NCBI RefSeq assembly: GCF_900103615.1
Contig: NZ_FNGW01000010.1
Location: forward strand, 1 to 64,000
From: Romboutsia lituseburensis DSM 797
GTDB taxonomy: Bacteria > Bacillota > Clostridia > Peptostreptococcales > Peptostreptococcaceae
Reading direction: 5' to 3'
DNA: 64,000 nt
How positions within the stretch are numbered: position 1 is the first letter of the stretch; each line of letters begins with the position of its first letter. Made by a program: the position numbers and the translations under genes. Under the pieces are notes generated by a model that did not search any database, was not told where the DNA came from, and saw nothing but the letters and a program-made list of their open reading frames with translations. Positions 35,790 through 45,055 of this stretch are shown one piece after another.

Positions 35790-36890
35790 ATGGGTAAGAG
35801 TAGTAATTTAAAAGAAATTATGAAGTTTGCAGGTACATATATATCAGTATGTATTGGATCTGGATTTGCAACAGGTCAAGAAATAATGCAGTTTTTTTCA
35901 GCTCATGGAATGATTAGCGTTGTGTCTAATTTAATTTGTATGATTGTACTAGCTTACTGTGGTGCAGCATTGCTTGAAATAGGAAAGACAGTAAGGCTAA
36001 AATCTAGCAATGACATATTTACATATTTATGTGGAAACTATATTGGCAAATTTTTTAAAATTTTTATGCCAGTATTTTTTCTTTGTAGTTTTGTAGTTAT
36101 GGTATCAGGAGCAGGAGCTTCAATGAATCAATACTATGGAATAAATAAAGATTTAGGATCACTTATATTGGCTATACTTGCCTTAGTTTCTATACTGCTT
36201 GGAATAAATAAGGTAATAGATATACTTGGAAATATAGGTCCTATGATAGCTATTGTTTCAGTTGGCGTTGGAATTGTAACTATAGCTAGAAATTATGAGA
36301 CATTTTTTAATATAAATCAAATCATCTCTACTGTAAATGTAACCAAAGCTATTGATAATTGGTGGTTAACTGGAATCATATATAGTGGATTAAACTTGGT
36401 GATAGCAACTCCATTTTTAGTGGGTGTTGGAGCAACTGCTAAGAATAAAAAAAACTGTATATGGGGTGGAGTAATTGGTGGCGTAATATTTATGATGGCT
36501 GCTATGGCACTTAATTTAGGTATAATGTCAGATATACAAAATATATATATTACAGAAATTCCAACTTTATATATGGCAGATAAAATAGGTCCTATAGTTG
36601 GAATGATGTTTTCTATTATGTTAATAGCTGGAATTTATACAACCGCAGTTCCGTTATTATGGAGTGTTTGTAGTAGTTTTGCACCTGAAAAATCATCTGG
36701 ATTTATAAAAATAGCAGTGTTATGTACAGTAATTGGGATTGTATGTGGTAGGTTGCCATTTGCAATGCTAGTAAAAGTTATATATCCATTATCAGGATTG
36801 TTTGGAGCCGTAATAATACTATCAATATTTATCAATCGAATAAAAATAAATATAACTAATGGTATTAATGTGATAATGAAACGTATATAA
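35790..36890 (+). CDS. YkvI-family membrane transporter-like protein
   Basis: The 366-residue protein has about ten membrane helices and matches the YkvI group of uncharacterised proteins related to sodium:amino acid symporters. The N-terminus carries AGTYISVCIGSGFATGQEI with the broken first helix (GSGFATGQ), a hallmark of the LeuT-like fold. The SD AAAGGAGG is seven bases from the ATG. It stands alone. The substrate is unknown. Confidence 0.8.
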   Translation: MGKSSNLKEIMKFAGTYISVCIGSGFATGQEIMQFFSAHGMISVVSNLICMIVLAYCGAALLEIGKTVRLKSSNDIFTYLCGNYIGKFFKIFMPVFFLCSFVVMVSGAGASMNQYYGINKDLGSLILAILALVSILLGINKVIDILGNIGPMIAIVSVGVGIVTIARNYETFFNINQIISTVNVTKAIDNWWLTGIIYSGLNLVIATPFLVGVGATAKNKKNCIWGGVIGGVIFMMAAMALNLGIMSDIQNIYITEIPTLYMADKIGPIVGMMFSIMLIAGIYTTAVPLLWSVCSSFAPEKSSGFIKIAVLCTVIGIVCGRLPFAMLVKVIYPLSGLFGAVIILSIFINRIKINITNGINVIMKRI

Positions 36891-36952
36891 TATGGATATG
36901 CATATATATTTATAAACTAAAATTATTTACATAATTAACTAAGGAGAAATGT

Positions 36953-37822
36953 ATGAACAAGCAATTAGAACTAGATTATTCATTTGGATATGTATTTGAC
37001 AAAAGTAAATTAATCGTTATGTATCCAGTTGGAAGCAATATAATAAATGAAGATGAATATGAAATGGAAGTAGAAGTAGCATTTTTAGAAGATGGAATAG
37101 AAAAAGCATTTGAAGAAAGTGATATAAAAGAAGCGAATGAAATAATTAAACCTTTAGAAATGTTTTTGATGAAACCAAGTAAAGTAATACCATTTGTAAC
37201 TAATATAAAAGATGCTAGTACTAAAGAAGAATTACCTAAATTGATAGAAGAATTTGATAAAGAATATAAAATAAAAGAATCTTTTATTAAAAAGGGATAT
37301 GAAGTAAAAGATGTCTATCATGTTTTTGAAAATGTAGTAAATTATATACCTAAAGAAAATTTAGATACATTAAACATATTAAAAATAGAGTCTGATAAAT
37401 TTGATATGGAAAGCTTTATAAAAACTACTAAGAAAAATTTAGATGAGGCAATTGATGAAAGTTTAATACCTATAAAAATGATAAAAAGTAGCTTGACTGA
37501 TAGACTTTTTATAAAATCAGATGACAAAGATACTAGTGCTAAGTATATAGTGTTTGCAACAGATATGAGCTCATACTCACAAGGCATATTATGTGCAAAT
37601 AAAAAAATAATAGATGATTTAGATATAGATATGGGAGATTTAGATATATCTAAATCAATAGATATAGGATACTTAGTAGAAGATGTAGATGGTATTCTAA
37701 CTTTTAAAATAGCTAACTTTAATAGCCATACTGAAAATAACAATCAAGTAGCTCAAATAGTAGATTATAGTGGGATATTTAAAACGATGATGATTGAATT
37801 TGTAAATGAATTTTTAAAATAA
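36953..37822 (+). CDS. Hypothetical protein, 289 aa, acidic
   Basis: I do not recognise this protein. It has no signal peptide or membrane helix, is rich in Glu, Asp, Lys and Ile, and looks like an alpha/beta cytoplasmic protein. The first 30 residues (LELDYSFGYVFDKSKLIVMYPVG) and a late segment IVFATDMSSYSQGILCANKK are its most ordered-looking parts; residues 90-190 are helix-like. The SD AAGGAG lies seven bases from the ATG. It is 62 bases after the YkvI-like gene with no clear terminator between, so the two may share a transcript. Confidence 0.8.
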   Translation: MNKQLELDYSFGYVFDKSKLIVMYPVGSNIINEDEYEMEVEVAFLEDGIEKAFEESDIKEANEIIKPLEMFLMKPSKVIPFVTNIKDASTKEELPKLIEEFDKEYKIKESFIKKGYEVKDVYHVFENVVNYIPKENLDTLNILKIESDKFDMESFIKTTKKNLDEAIDESLIPIKMIKSSLTDRLFIKSDDKDTSAKYIVFATDMSSYSQGILCANKKIIDDLDIDMGDLDISKSIDIGYLVEDVDGILTFKIANFNSHTENNNQVAQIVDYSGIFKTMMIEFVNEFLK

Positions 37823-37829
37823 TAAAAAG

Positions 37830-37867
37830 CAAAAATAAAGTATTCATTAATGGATACTTTATTTTTG
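37830..37867 (+). terminator. Terminator after the 289-aa gene
   Basis: The stem CAAAAATAAAGTAT with ATACTTTATTTTTG closes over a short loop. Confidence 0.75.
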
Positions 37868-37994
37868 TTCAAAAAAATATTTATGATTATTAATATAATT
37901 AAAATTATAAACACTTTGACAAAAAATGAGATTTTTTTCTTGTTAATATAGTAAAATATTAATAAGAAGAAAAGGTTTGCTTGGAGGGGATAAT

Positions 37995-38183
37995 ATGAAT
38001 AAAGTAATTAGCATGAATGAATTTAGAAAGATGAAGAATCGTAAAGAATTATTAAAGAAGAAAAGAGTAGCCATCATAGTAGCAGCTTCTGTCTTAATTG
38101 CAGGAACTTTTTCATATAGATATGAGATAATCCAAGACAAATATAATGAATTTAAAATAGTAAATGATATAAATTTAAAATAA
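37995..38183 (+). CDS. Small single-pass membrane protein, 62 aa
   Basis: The 62-residue protein begins MNKVISMNEFRKMKNRKEL, a basic cytoplasmic segment, followed by one membrane helix at about 24-40 (VAIIVAASVLIAGTF) and a charged tail that would lie outside. The ATG at 37995 is preceded by the SD GGAGGGG at seven bases; a TTG at 37977 is too far up. It is flanked by terminators and stands alone. I do not know the function. Confidence 0.75.
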   Translation: MNKVISMNEFRKMKNRKELLKKKRVAIIVAASVLIAGTFSYRYEIIQDKYNEFKIVNDINLK

Positions 38184-38194
38184 TTATGATTATA

Positions 38195-38226
38195 TAAAAA
38201 AAGGATAGTTTAAACTATCCTTTTTT
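38195..38226. terminator. Bidirectional terminator between converging genes
   Basis: The symmetric stem AAAAAAGGATAGTT with AACTATCCTTTTTT has an A tract on one side and a T tract on the other, serving the plus gene ending at 38183 and the minus gene ending at 38239. Confidence 0.85.
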
Positions 38227-38238
38227 AATACAATAAAT

Positions 38239-38565
38239 TTATCTATTTTCGTGAACTAATAGTAAATATGCACCTCCAGCTACTAAAGAATTATTAGTAT
38301 CAATTCTGCCTATTAGACAGCCTTCTTTTTCTATAAAACCATTTTCTAAAACCTTACCAATAGAAGTGTTGTTAATATGATGTGAATATACTACGCCATT
38401 TTCATCAACTCTTCCAATAGGCTCGTTACTAATATTATAAATTATATTATTTTCATCAACTTTTCCAATAGGACAATTATGATACAGGTGATTATGGACT
38501 ACATTATTAGAATCTAATCTAGCAACAGCTCTGTTGTTATACGGAAATTTAACCATTTCAAACAT
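38239..38565 (-). CDS. Small four-repeat beta protein (4-fold beta flower-like)
   Basis: The 108-residue protein contains a short beta-hairpin unit four to five times: PIGKVDENNIIYN, PIGRVDENGVVYS, SIGKVLENGFIEK and LIGRIDTNNSLV, preceded by a weaker one (AVARLDSNNVVHN). The pattern I-G-(R/K)-hydrophobic-x-x-N-G fits the small bacterial 4-fold beta flower type of domain, whose role is not known. I use the ATG at 38565, nine bases after the SD AAGGTGG; the GTG at 38574 overlaps the SD. It stands alone, with no signal peptide. Confidence 0.7.
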   Translation of the reverse strand: MFEMVKFPYNNRAVARLDSNNVVHNHLYHNCPIGKVDENNIIYNISNEPIGRVDENGVVYSHHINNTSIGKVLENGFIEKEGCLIGRIDTNNSLVAGGAYLLLVHENR

Positions 38566-38782
38566 ACTTAACACCCACCTTTTTAAAATATATAACTAAA
38601 ATAAGTCTTACTTAATTATATGATTCTATTTTCAGAAAATAGAATCCTTTTAGAAAATTCAAAAATACATAATACATTAGTAATAAAATTAAATTGTATA
38701 TACATATTATTTGAGTATAAAGTGGAAATGTATTATTATAAATAAAGCTAGAAAATATCATTAAACACAAGGGGACAGTTTT

Positions 38783-40567
38783 ATGGAAAATATATTTAAG
38801 TTATTTTTAAAAAATATTCCATTTCCTATTTGGATAAAAGGCTTAGATGGAAAATTTAAATTTGTAACACAGGAATATGTAAGTATATACAAAAAGGACA
38901 TAAGTGATTTTATAGATAAAAAAAATGAAGATATATTTGATAGGGAGTTAGTTGAAAAATATAATAGTCATTTAAACTGGGTAGTAAAAAATAAAAAAGC
39001 TAGAACTCAAGAAGGATATTTAAATGGAGAATATAGGGAATGTACTATATTTCCTATATTGAATAATGAAGGTAATACTATTGCAATCGGCGGATTTATT
39101 GGAAATATAAATGATATAAAAGTAAAAGACAAAGAGATTAAAGAACAAAGAAATATAATAAATACAATAATAGATACATTACCAGGAGTTATTTTCTACA
39201 AAGATATAAACCACAAGTATGTTTATTGTAATGAGGGATGTAAATCATTTTATAGACAAAAAGGAATAAAAAATATAATTGGGAAAACAGACTTAGAAAT
39301 AAATGAGGACAAGAAATTAGCTCAAAAATTTATCAGTGATGATATATATATAATAAAAAATAAAGAAAGTATATACAATGAAGTTGCATTTACTCTAGAA
39401 AATGGATCAAAACAATATAGAGAAGTTGCAAAGCTTCCTGCTTTAGATGAAAATAATGATGTTATGGGTGTTGTTGGTATTTCTAGAGATATAACTGCTA
39501 AAAAAGAGTTCAACAATAAGTTAAAATATTTAAGTTATACAGATATTCTTACCGGTACACATAATAGAGCTTTTTTTGAAGAAAAGGCAATTGAACTATT
39601 TAAAGAAGAAAATTTTCCTATAGGTGTAATAATGGGAGATGCAAATGGATTAAAACTTATAAATGATAGTGTAGGGCATTTAGAAGGAGATAAGCTGCTT
39701 AAAAATATAGCAAATATAATAAAAGAAAGTTGTAAAGATAAAGGTTATGTATGCAGAATAGGTGGAGATGAGTTTGTAGTACTAGTACCACATGCCGATG
39801 AAAAGTATTGTGAAATAATAATTAAAGATATACTTAATAAGTGTAAGAATAAGAAACAAGATTTTATAAATATTAGCATATCCCTAGGAGCATCAACTAC
39901 AGATAATATAAATAAAGATATACATCAAACATTCAAGGAAGCTGAAGATAAAGTATACAGACAAAAGTTACTTCAAGAAAAAAGTATACGTAGTGCCATA
40001 ATGAATTCCTTAAAAGTAGGATTAGAAACTAAGAGTGTAGAGACTGAAGAACATACAGAAAGACTTGTAAAAAATGCATTAAAGATAGGAAAAAAACTTA
40101 GATTAACTATGGCAGAATTAGATGAACTAATATTAGTTGCTAAATTGCACGATATCGGTAAAATCGGTATTAGTGAAGAAATACTATTAAAACCAGGTAA
40201 ATTAACTAATGAAGAATATGAAATAATGAAAAGTCATACTGAAAAAGGTTTTAGAATTGTGCAATCATCAAGTGAGTTAATTCATGTAGCTAGAGGTGTT
40301 TTAACGCACCATGAACGTTGGGATGGAAATGGATATCCACTTGGATTAAAAGGCCAAGAGATACCTCTTTTATCAAGAATTGTATCTGTAGTAGATTCAT
40401 ATGATGCAATGACAAATGATAGAATTTACAAAAAGGCAATAAGTAAGAAAGATGCAATAAATGAATTGGAAAAAAATTCAGGAACTCAATTTGATCCTGA
40501 TATAGTTAAAGTTTTTATTGATATATTAAATAGAGAAGATCCATATAATTTTTTCAAAATTGAATAG
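38783..40567 (+). CDS. PAS-PAS-GGDEF-HD-GYP signalling protein
   Basis: The 594-residue cytoplasmic protein has two PAS domains (about 5-115 and 125-240), a GGDEF domain (about 245-405) with an intact RIGGDEF motif (G327) and an HD-GYP domain (about 410-590) with HD at 456-457 and HHERWDGNGYP from 509. It may thus both make and break cyclic di-GMP, or use one domain as a regulator. There is no membrane segment, so the PAS domains would sense an internal signal. The SD AAGGGGAC precedes the ATG. No partner gene is adjacent. Confidence 0.92.
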   Translation: MENIFKLFLKNIPFPIWIKGLDGKFKFVTQEYVSIYKKDISDFIDKKNEDIFDRELVEKYNSHLNWVVKNKKARTQEGYLNGEYRECTIFPILNNEGNTIAIGGFIGNINDIKVKDKEIKEQRNIINTIIDTLPGVIFYKDINHKYVYCNEGCKSFYRQKGIKNIIGKTDLEINEDKKLAQKFISDDIYIIKNKESIYNEVAFTLENGSKQYREVAKLPALDENNDVMGVVGISRDITAKKEFNNKLKYLSYTDILTGTHNRAFFEEKAIELFKEENFPIGVIMGDANGLKLINDSVGHLEGDKLLKNIANIIKESCKDKGYVCRIGGDEFVVLVPHADEKYCEIIIKDILNKCKNKKQDFINISISLGASTTDNINKDIHQTFKEAEDKVYRQKLLQEKSIRSAIMNSLKVGLETKSVETEEHTERLVKNALKIGKKLRLTMAELDELILVAKLHDIGKIGISEEILLKPGKLTNEEYEIMKSHTEKGFRIVQSSSELIHVARGVLTHHERWDGNGYPLGLKGQEIPLLSRIVSVVDSYDAMTNDRIYKKAISKKDAINELEKNSGTQFDPDIVKVFIDILNREDPYNFFKIE

Positions 40568-40569
40568 GT

Positions 40570-40606
40570 AAAAAATAGGCTATATTCTTTATATAGCTTA
40601 TTTTTA
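40570..40606 (+). terminator. Terminator after the GGDEF/HD-GYP gene
   Basis: The stem AAAAATAGGCTATAT pairs with ATATAGCTTATTTTT (one mismatch). Confidence 0.8.
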
Positions 40607-40713
40607 TTAAGACTAAAATTAAGAGTTGTAATATAAAAACATATACAGCATAAATATTTAACACAGTACTATATAAGGTTAAAAGTTTAATAGTATATAA
40701 AGGGGTTAAGTTA

Positions 40714-41925
40714 ATGAATAAAGAAAATATACTTAGAAATTGTGAAGACATAAAAAAGTGGCTTTTTAATGTAAGAAGAGATTTTCACAAAACACCAGAA
40801 TTATCGTTAAAAGAGTATAAAACTAAAGAAAAAATATTAAAATACCTAGATGAAATAGGAATCGAATATAAAGAATTTAGCGATCATACAGGAGTTATGG
40901 CTTATATAATAAATCCTATGAATAAGCTAACTATAGGAATACGTGCAGATATGGATGCTTTACCTATACAAGAAGAAGCAAATCATTCATATAAATCTAT
41001 AAATAATGGAGTAATGCATGCCTGCGGGCATGATGCGCATATAACTATGCTGTTAGGAGCAATTAAAGTTTTATATGAAGATAGAAAAAATTTAAATGTA
41101 AATATAAAATTTTTATTTCAACCAGCAGAGGAAACATTAGGTGGTGCAAGATTCTTAGTAAGAGACAAGTGTTTAGAAAATCCTAAGGTAGATTATATGT
41201 TTGGATTGCATGTTATGCCACATTTAGACGTAGGCTATGTAGAAACTAAATATGGTGCTTTAAATGCCAATACAGATTCATTAAAAATAAGTATAAAAGG
41301 AAAAAAAGCACATGGAGCGTATCCTGAAAATGGAATAGATGCATTGTTAGCATCATCTCATATAATTACTGCTCTACAAAGCGTTATTAGTAGAAATATC
41401 TCACCTTTTAATAGTGCTGTTTTAACAATAGGAAAAATACAAGGTGGAGAAGCTCAAAATATAATTTGTGATACTATAACAATGAGAGGTATCTTAAGAA
41501 CCTTAGATAAAAAAACTAGAGATTTTCTAATAATAAGAATAAGAAATTTAATAGAAAAAATCTCAGAAGCTTTTGGGTGTAGTGGAGAACTTAGTATAGA
41601 ATCGGATGGATTTCCAGCAGTTATAAATGATAAAGATATGGTTGATATAGTAATTGAAAATACATCAAAAATACTAGGAAAAGATAAATTTATTATGAAA
41701 GAGCATCCATCATTAGGAGGTGAAGATTTTTCTTTTTATACAGAAAATTGTAAGGGCGTATTTTTTCATATAGGATGTAGAAATGAAGATAAAAATATAA
41801 TATATCCACTTCACACACCTAATTTTAATATTGATGAAAATTGTTTAGTAATAGGCACAGTTATGCATATTGCTAATGTTTATTATTTTAATGATAAACA
41901 TAATTTATATTTAAAAAATATTTAA
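40714..41925 (+). CDS. M20 family amidohydrolase/peptidase
   Basis: The 403-residue protein is a metal-dependent M20D amidohydrolase of the HipO/IAA-amino acid hydrolase group. Metal-site residues are visible: C104 and H106 in HACGHDAH, E139/E140 in PAEETLGGA, H166 in GLHV and H367 near the end in PLHTPNF. The RADMDALP motif lies near 74-81. The group removes acyl groups from amino acids (hippurate-like, N-acetyl amino acids or N-acetyl-diaminopimelate); the substrate is open here. SD AAGGGG. It ends three bases before the next promoter. Confidence 0.9.
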   Translation: MNKENILRNCEDIKKWLFNVRRDFHKTPELSLKEYKTKEKILKYLDEIGIEYKEFSDHTGVMAYIINPMNKLTIGIRADMDALPIQEEANHSYKSINNGVMHACGHDAHITMLLGAIKVLYEDRKNLNVNIKFLFQPAEETLGGARFLVRDKCLENPKVDYMFGLHVMPHLDVGYVETKYGALNANTDSLKISIKGKKAHGAYPENGIDALLASSHIITALQSVISRNISPFNSAVLTIGKIQGGEAQNIICDTITMRGILRTLDKKTRDFLIIRIRNLIEKISEAFGCSGELSIESDGFPAVINDKDMVDIVIENTSKILGKDKFIMKEHPSLGGEDFSFYTENCKGVFFHIGCRNEDKNIIYPLHTPNFNIDENCLVIGTVMHIANVYYFNDKHNLYLKNI

Positions 41926-41927
41926 CA

Positions 41928-41956
41928 TTGACAAAATTGTATAAAAATGTAATAAT
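41928..41956 (+). promoter_or_regulatory. Promoter of the BMP lipoprotein leader
   Basis: TTGACA (41928-41933), 17-base spacer, AATAAT (41951-41956). It begins three bases after the M20 stop and drives a leader of about 160 bases. Confidence 0.7.
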
Positions 41957-41989
41957 AAATAAAAATTAAATAAATTTAAACAGAATCGG

Positions 41990-42015
41990 CTTTAATTTAG
42001 TCCAGAGAGACTAAA
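41990..42015 (+). promoter_or_regulatory. PyrR-binding RNA hairpin (attenuator)
   Basis: The RNA motif AGTCCAGAGAGACT (41999-42012) matches the PyrR-binding consensus ARUCCNGNGAGGYU at all but one position. It forms a hairpin with 7-bp stem TTTAGTC/GACTAAA and loop CAGAGA. An intrinsic terminator follows 38 bases downstream. In known pyr attenuators, PyrR with UMP stabilises this hairpin and so lets the terminator form. Confidence 0.75.
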
Positions 42016-42052
42016 AAGATATATTTATGGTTAAATTAATATAAAAATAACT

Positions 42053-42086
42053 ATCCTTTTATCATGCTGATAAAAGGATTTTTTTT
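42053..42086 (+). terminator. Attenuator terminator before the BMP lipoprotein gene
   Basis: A perfect 12-bp stem (ATCCTTTTATCA with TGATAAAAGGAT, loop TGC) is followed by eight T in all. It lies in the leader, 35 bases before the start codon. ATGGTTA (42027-42033) can pair with TAACTAT (42048-42054) to reach into the terminator arm as a weak antiterminator. Confidence 0.85.
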
Positions 42087-42121
42087 AAGAATTTTTAGTA
42101 ATAATACATGGAGGTTTTAAA

Positions 42122-43156
42122 ATGAAGTTCAAAAAATTAATAGCATTAGCTACAACAACAGTTTTATCAGCATCTTTATTAGTAGGATGTTCAAGCAAAA
42201 AAACAGAAACAGAAGGTGCTAAGACAGATGAGCCAATGACAATAGCTATGATAACAGATGTGGCTGGGGTTAATGACCAATCATTCAATCAATCAGCATG
42301 GGAAGGGCTTCAAAAAGCTGAAAAAGAATTAGGTGTAAAAGTTAAGTACTTAGAATCAAAGCAAGATTCAGATTATGCAGCTAATATAGAAACATTAGTA
42401 GATGAAGGCGTAGATTTAATATTAGGAGTTGGTATGAAATTAGCTCCATCGATACAAGAAGGAGCAGATTTATATCCAGAACAAAAATTTGCTTTAATAG
42501 ATGAAACATATGATAAAATACCTGAAAATGTTAAAACAGTGCAATTTAACTCTCAAGAATCAGCATACTTAACTGGATTAGTAGCTGGTAAAATGACTAA
42601 AACTAACAATATAGGATTTATAGGTGGTATGGAGTTACCTGTTATAGAAGCATTCCAATACGGATATATGGCAGGAGCTAAAGCTGTAAACCCTAAGATG
42701 GATATACAAGTTCAATATGCAAACTCATTTACAGATCAAGCTAAAGGAAAGGCTATAGCTAATCAAATGTACTCAAAAGGAGCCGATGTAATATTTACAG
42801 CTGGTGGAGATGTTGGTACAGGTGCAATAGAAGCAGCTAAAGAAAATGGAAAATATGCAATAGGTGTTGATAGAGATCAAAGTGATTTAGCTCCAAAAAA
42901 TGTTTTAACATCAGCAATAAAAAGAGTAGATGTTGGTGTATTTGATATAGTTAAAGAATTAGTAGATGGTAAGTTACAATTAGGAACAAATGTTATATAC
43001 GGTCTGCAAGAAGGCGCTGTAGGAATACCAGAAACAACTAAAAATTTAGTTCCTCAAGAAATATTAGATTATGTAAATGCAGAAGCTAAGAAATTTGAAA
43101 AAGGAGAGTTAAAAGCTCCTAAGACTGAAAAAGAATACAAAGAAATGGTAAAATAA
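42122..43156 (+). CDS. BMP/PnrA-family nucleoside-binding lipoprotein
   Basis: The 344-residue protein has a lipoprotein signal peptide with C23 in LLVGC and the BMP (TmpC/PnrA) fold: MITDVAGVNDQSFNQSAWEG near 46-65, GVGMKLAPSIQEGADLYPEQ, and FTAGGDVGTGAIEAAKENG. Members bind purine or pyrimidine nucleosides for an ABC importer (NupABC-like). The PyrR attenuator ahead of it makes a pyrimidine nucleoside such as uridine or cytidine likely. No permease or ATPase gene lies in the window: RNase J follows after a terminator. SD TGGAGG. Confidence 0.9.
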   Translation: MKFKKLIALATTTVLSASLLVGCSSKKTETEGAKTDEPMTIAMITDVAGVNDQSFNQSAWEGLQKAEKELGVKVKYLESKQDSDYAANIETLVDEGVDLILGVGMKLAPSIQEGADLYPEQKFALIDETYDKIPENVKTVQFNSQESAYLTGLVAGKMTKTNNIGFIGGMELPVIEAFQYGYMAGAKAVNPKMDIQVQYANSFTDQAKGKAIANQMYSKGADVIFTAGGDVGTGAIEAAKENGKYAIGVDRDQSDLAPKNVLTSAIKRVDVGVFDIVKELVDGKLQLGTNVIYGLQEGAVGIPETTKNLVPQEILDYVNAEAKKFEKGELKAPKTEKEYKEMVK

Positions 43157-43162
43157 TACAAA

Positions 43163-43210
43163 TAAAAAAAGACTGGTTAGATAAAAAATTATCTAACCAG
43201 TCTTTTTTTA
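43163..43210 (+). terminator. Terminator after the BMP lipoprotein gene
   Basis: A 19-bp stem (start AAAAAAAGACTGGTTAGAT) is followed by seven T. Confidence 0.9.
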
Positions 43211-43343
43211 TAAAAATATATAAATAAAAGTTTTTTACAAATATGAATTTAATATATGAATTAAAGAGAAAATAATAAATAAAAGCTAAATTAGTTAACA
43301 ATTATATTTTATATAAAGAAAAGAATATAAAGGAGTAAATTTA

Positions 43344-45005
43344 ATGGATAAAGAAAGTTTAAAAGTAATTCCCTTAGGTGGTCTTGGAGAAATTGGGAAA
43401 AATATAACTGCAATAGAATATAAAGATGAAATAATAGTAATAGATGGTGGAATTTCATTTCCAGATGAAGATATGTATGGTGTAGATTTAGTTATACCTG
43501 ATATTAGGTATTTATTAGAAAATAAAAATAAAATAAAAGGAATGTTTTTAACTCATGGTCATGAGGATCATATAGGAGCTATTCCATATATATTAAAGCA
43601 AATTAACATGCCTGTATATGGAACTAGGCTAACATTAGGGCTAGTAGAGAATAAGTTAAAAGAACACAATATACTTAGAGAGTCTAAATTAAAGCCTGTT
43701 AGGACAGGTCAAACTATTAAATTAGAAAATTTAAAAATAGAGTTTATAGGAGTTACTCATAGTATTGCAGATTCATGTGCATTAGCCATATACACACCTA
43801 TGGGTATAATTCTTCATACTGGAGACTTTAAAATAGACTATACCCCAATAGATGGAAGAATGACAAATCTTAATAGAATGGCTGCATTAGGTAAAAAAGG
43901 TGTGCTACTTTTAATGGCTGATAGTACTAATGTAGAAAGACAAGGACATTCTATATCAGAAAAAAGTATAGGAGAAACACTTAAAAGAATTTTTTCTGGT
44001 GCACAAGGAAGAATTATAGTAGCTACTTTTGCATCTAATATTCATAGAATGCAGCAGATTGCAGATGCATCTATTGCTTACAATAGAAAAATAGCTTTTA
44101 GTGGTAGGAGTATGGAGAATATATCTGAAGTTGCTATGAATTTAGGATATTTGCATGTACCCGATGAGTATATAATTGATATAAAGGATGTAAATAAATA
44201 TCCTAGTGAAGAAGTAACCATAATAACTACAGGAAGTCAAGGAGAACCAATGGCAGGGTTATCAAGAATTGCATATGGTTCACATCGCTTAATTTCTATA
44301 CAACCAGGAGACTTATTTATAATTTCAGCATCTCCTATACCTGGAAATGATAAATTAGTATCTAGAGTTATAAATCAGTTATTTAGAAAAGGTGTAGACG
44401 TTATTTATGAAGACTTAGAAGAAATTCATGTATCAGGTCATGCATATCAAGAGGAACTAAAGCTTATACATAGTTTAGTAAAGCCAAAATATTTTATGCC
44501 TGTACATGGAGAGTATAGACACCTAAAGCATCATAGAGATTTAGCTATAAAATTAGGTATGAAGCCTGAAAGTGTATTTACATTAGAAACAGGACAAGTA
44601 TTAGAAATATCTGAAGATGGTGTAAATACGTCTAAAACTGTTCATACTGGAGTTTTATTTGTAGATGGAATTGGTGTAGGAGATGTAGGTAATATAGTTT
44701 TAAGAGATAGAAGGGACTTAGCAAAGGATGGAATGGTAACTATAGTAGTTGCTATAAACAAAGAAAATTATAGTATAGTGGCAGGTCCTGATGTAATAAC
44801 TAGAGGATTTATATATGCTAGAGAAGCTGAAGATATAATTAATAAAGTTAAGGAAATATCTAAAGAAGAAATAGAAAGATGCTTAGAAAAAGAAATTTTA
44901 GAATGGCAAGTATTAAAAAATAGCGTAAGAAAATCAGTTGAGCACTTTTTATATCACAAAACAAAAAGGAATCCTAGTGTATTCCCTATAATAATGGAAG
45001 TATAA
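43344..45005 (+). CDS. rnj: Ribonuclease J
   Basis: The 553-residue metallo-beta-lactamase/beta-CASP enzyme degrades and matures RNA, with 5'-3' exonuclease and endonuclease activity. The zinc motif THGHEDHIGA (H71, H73, D75, H76) is intact; the beta-CASP part has LMADSTNVERQGHS and the later HVSGHAYQEELKL and MPVHGEYRHLKHH motifs. The length fits RNase J. The SD AAAGGAG is well placed. It stands alone and is closed by a symmetric terminator. Confidence 0.95.
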   Translation: MDKESLKVIPLGGLGEIGKNITAIEYKDEIIVIDGGISFPDEDMYGVDLVIPDIRYLLENKNKIKGMFLTHGHEDHIGAIPYILKQINMPVYGTRLTLGLVENKLKEHNILRESKLKPVRTGQTIKLENLKIEFIGVTHSIADSCALAIYTPMGIILHTGDFKIDYTPIDGRMTNLNRMAALGKKGVLLLMADSTNVERQGHSISEKSIGETLKRIFSGAQGRIIVATFASNIHRMQQIADASIAYNRKIAFSGRSMENISEVAMNLGYLHVPDEYIIDIKDVNKYPSEEVTIITTGSQGEPMAGLSRIAYGSHRLISIQPGDLFIISASPIPGNDKLVSRVINQLFRKGVDVIYEDLEEIHVSGHAYQEELKLIHSLVKPKYFMPVHGEYRHLKHHRDLAIKLGMKPESVFTLETGQVLEISEDGVNTSKTVHTGVLFVDGIGVGDVGNIVLRDRRDLAKDGMVTIVVAINKENYSIVAGPDVITRGFIYAREAEDIINKVKEISKEEIERCLEKEILEWQVLKNSVRKSVEHFLYHKTKRNPSVFPIIMEV

Positions 45006-45050
45006 AAAAAACTCATATATAAATTTATATAAATTTATATATGAGTTTTT
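45004..45050. terminator. Bidirectional terminator after RNase J
   Basis: The stem AAAAACTCATATATAAATTT pairs with its exact complement across a 4-base loop. It overlaps the stop of rnj and ends six bases before the end of the converging Sel1 gene. Confidence 0.85.
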
Positions 45051-45055
45051 AACCT

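Noticed and set aside
42122-45005. BMP lipoprotein and RNase J as one operon
   Set aside because: A strong terminator (19-bp stem, seven T) at 43163-43210 separates them.
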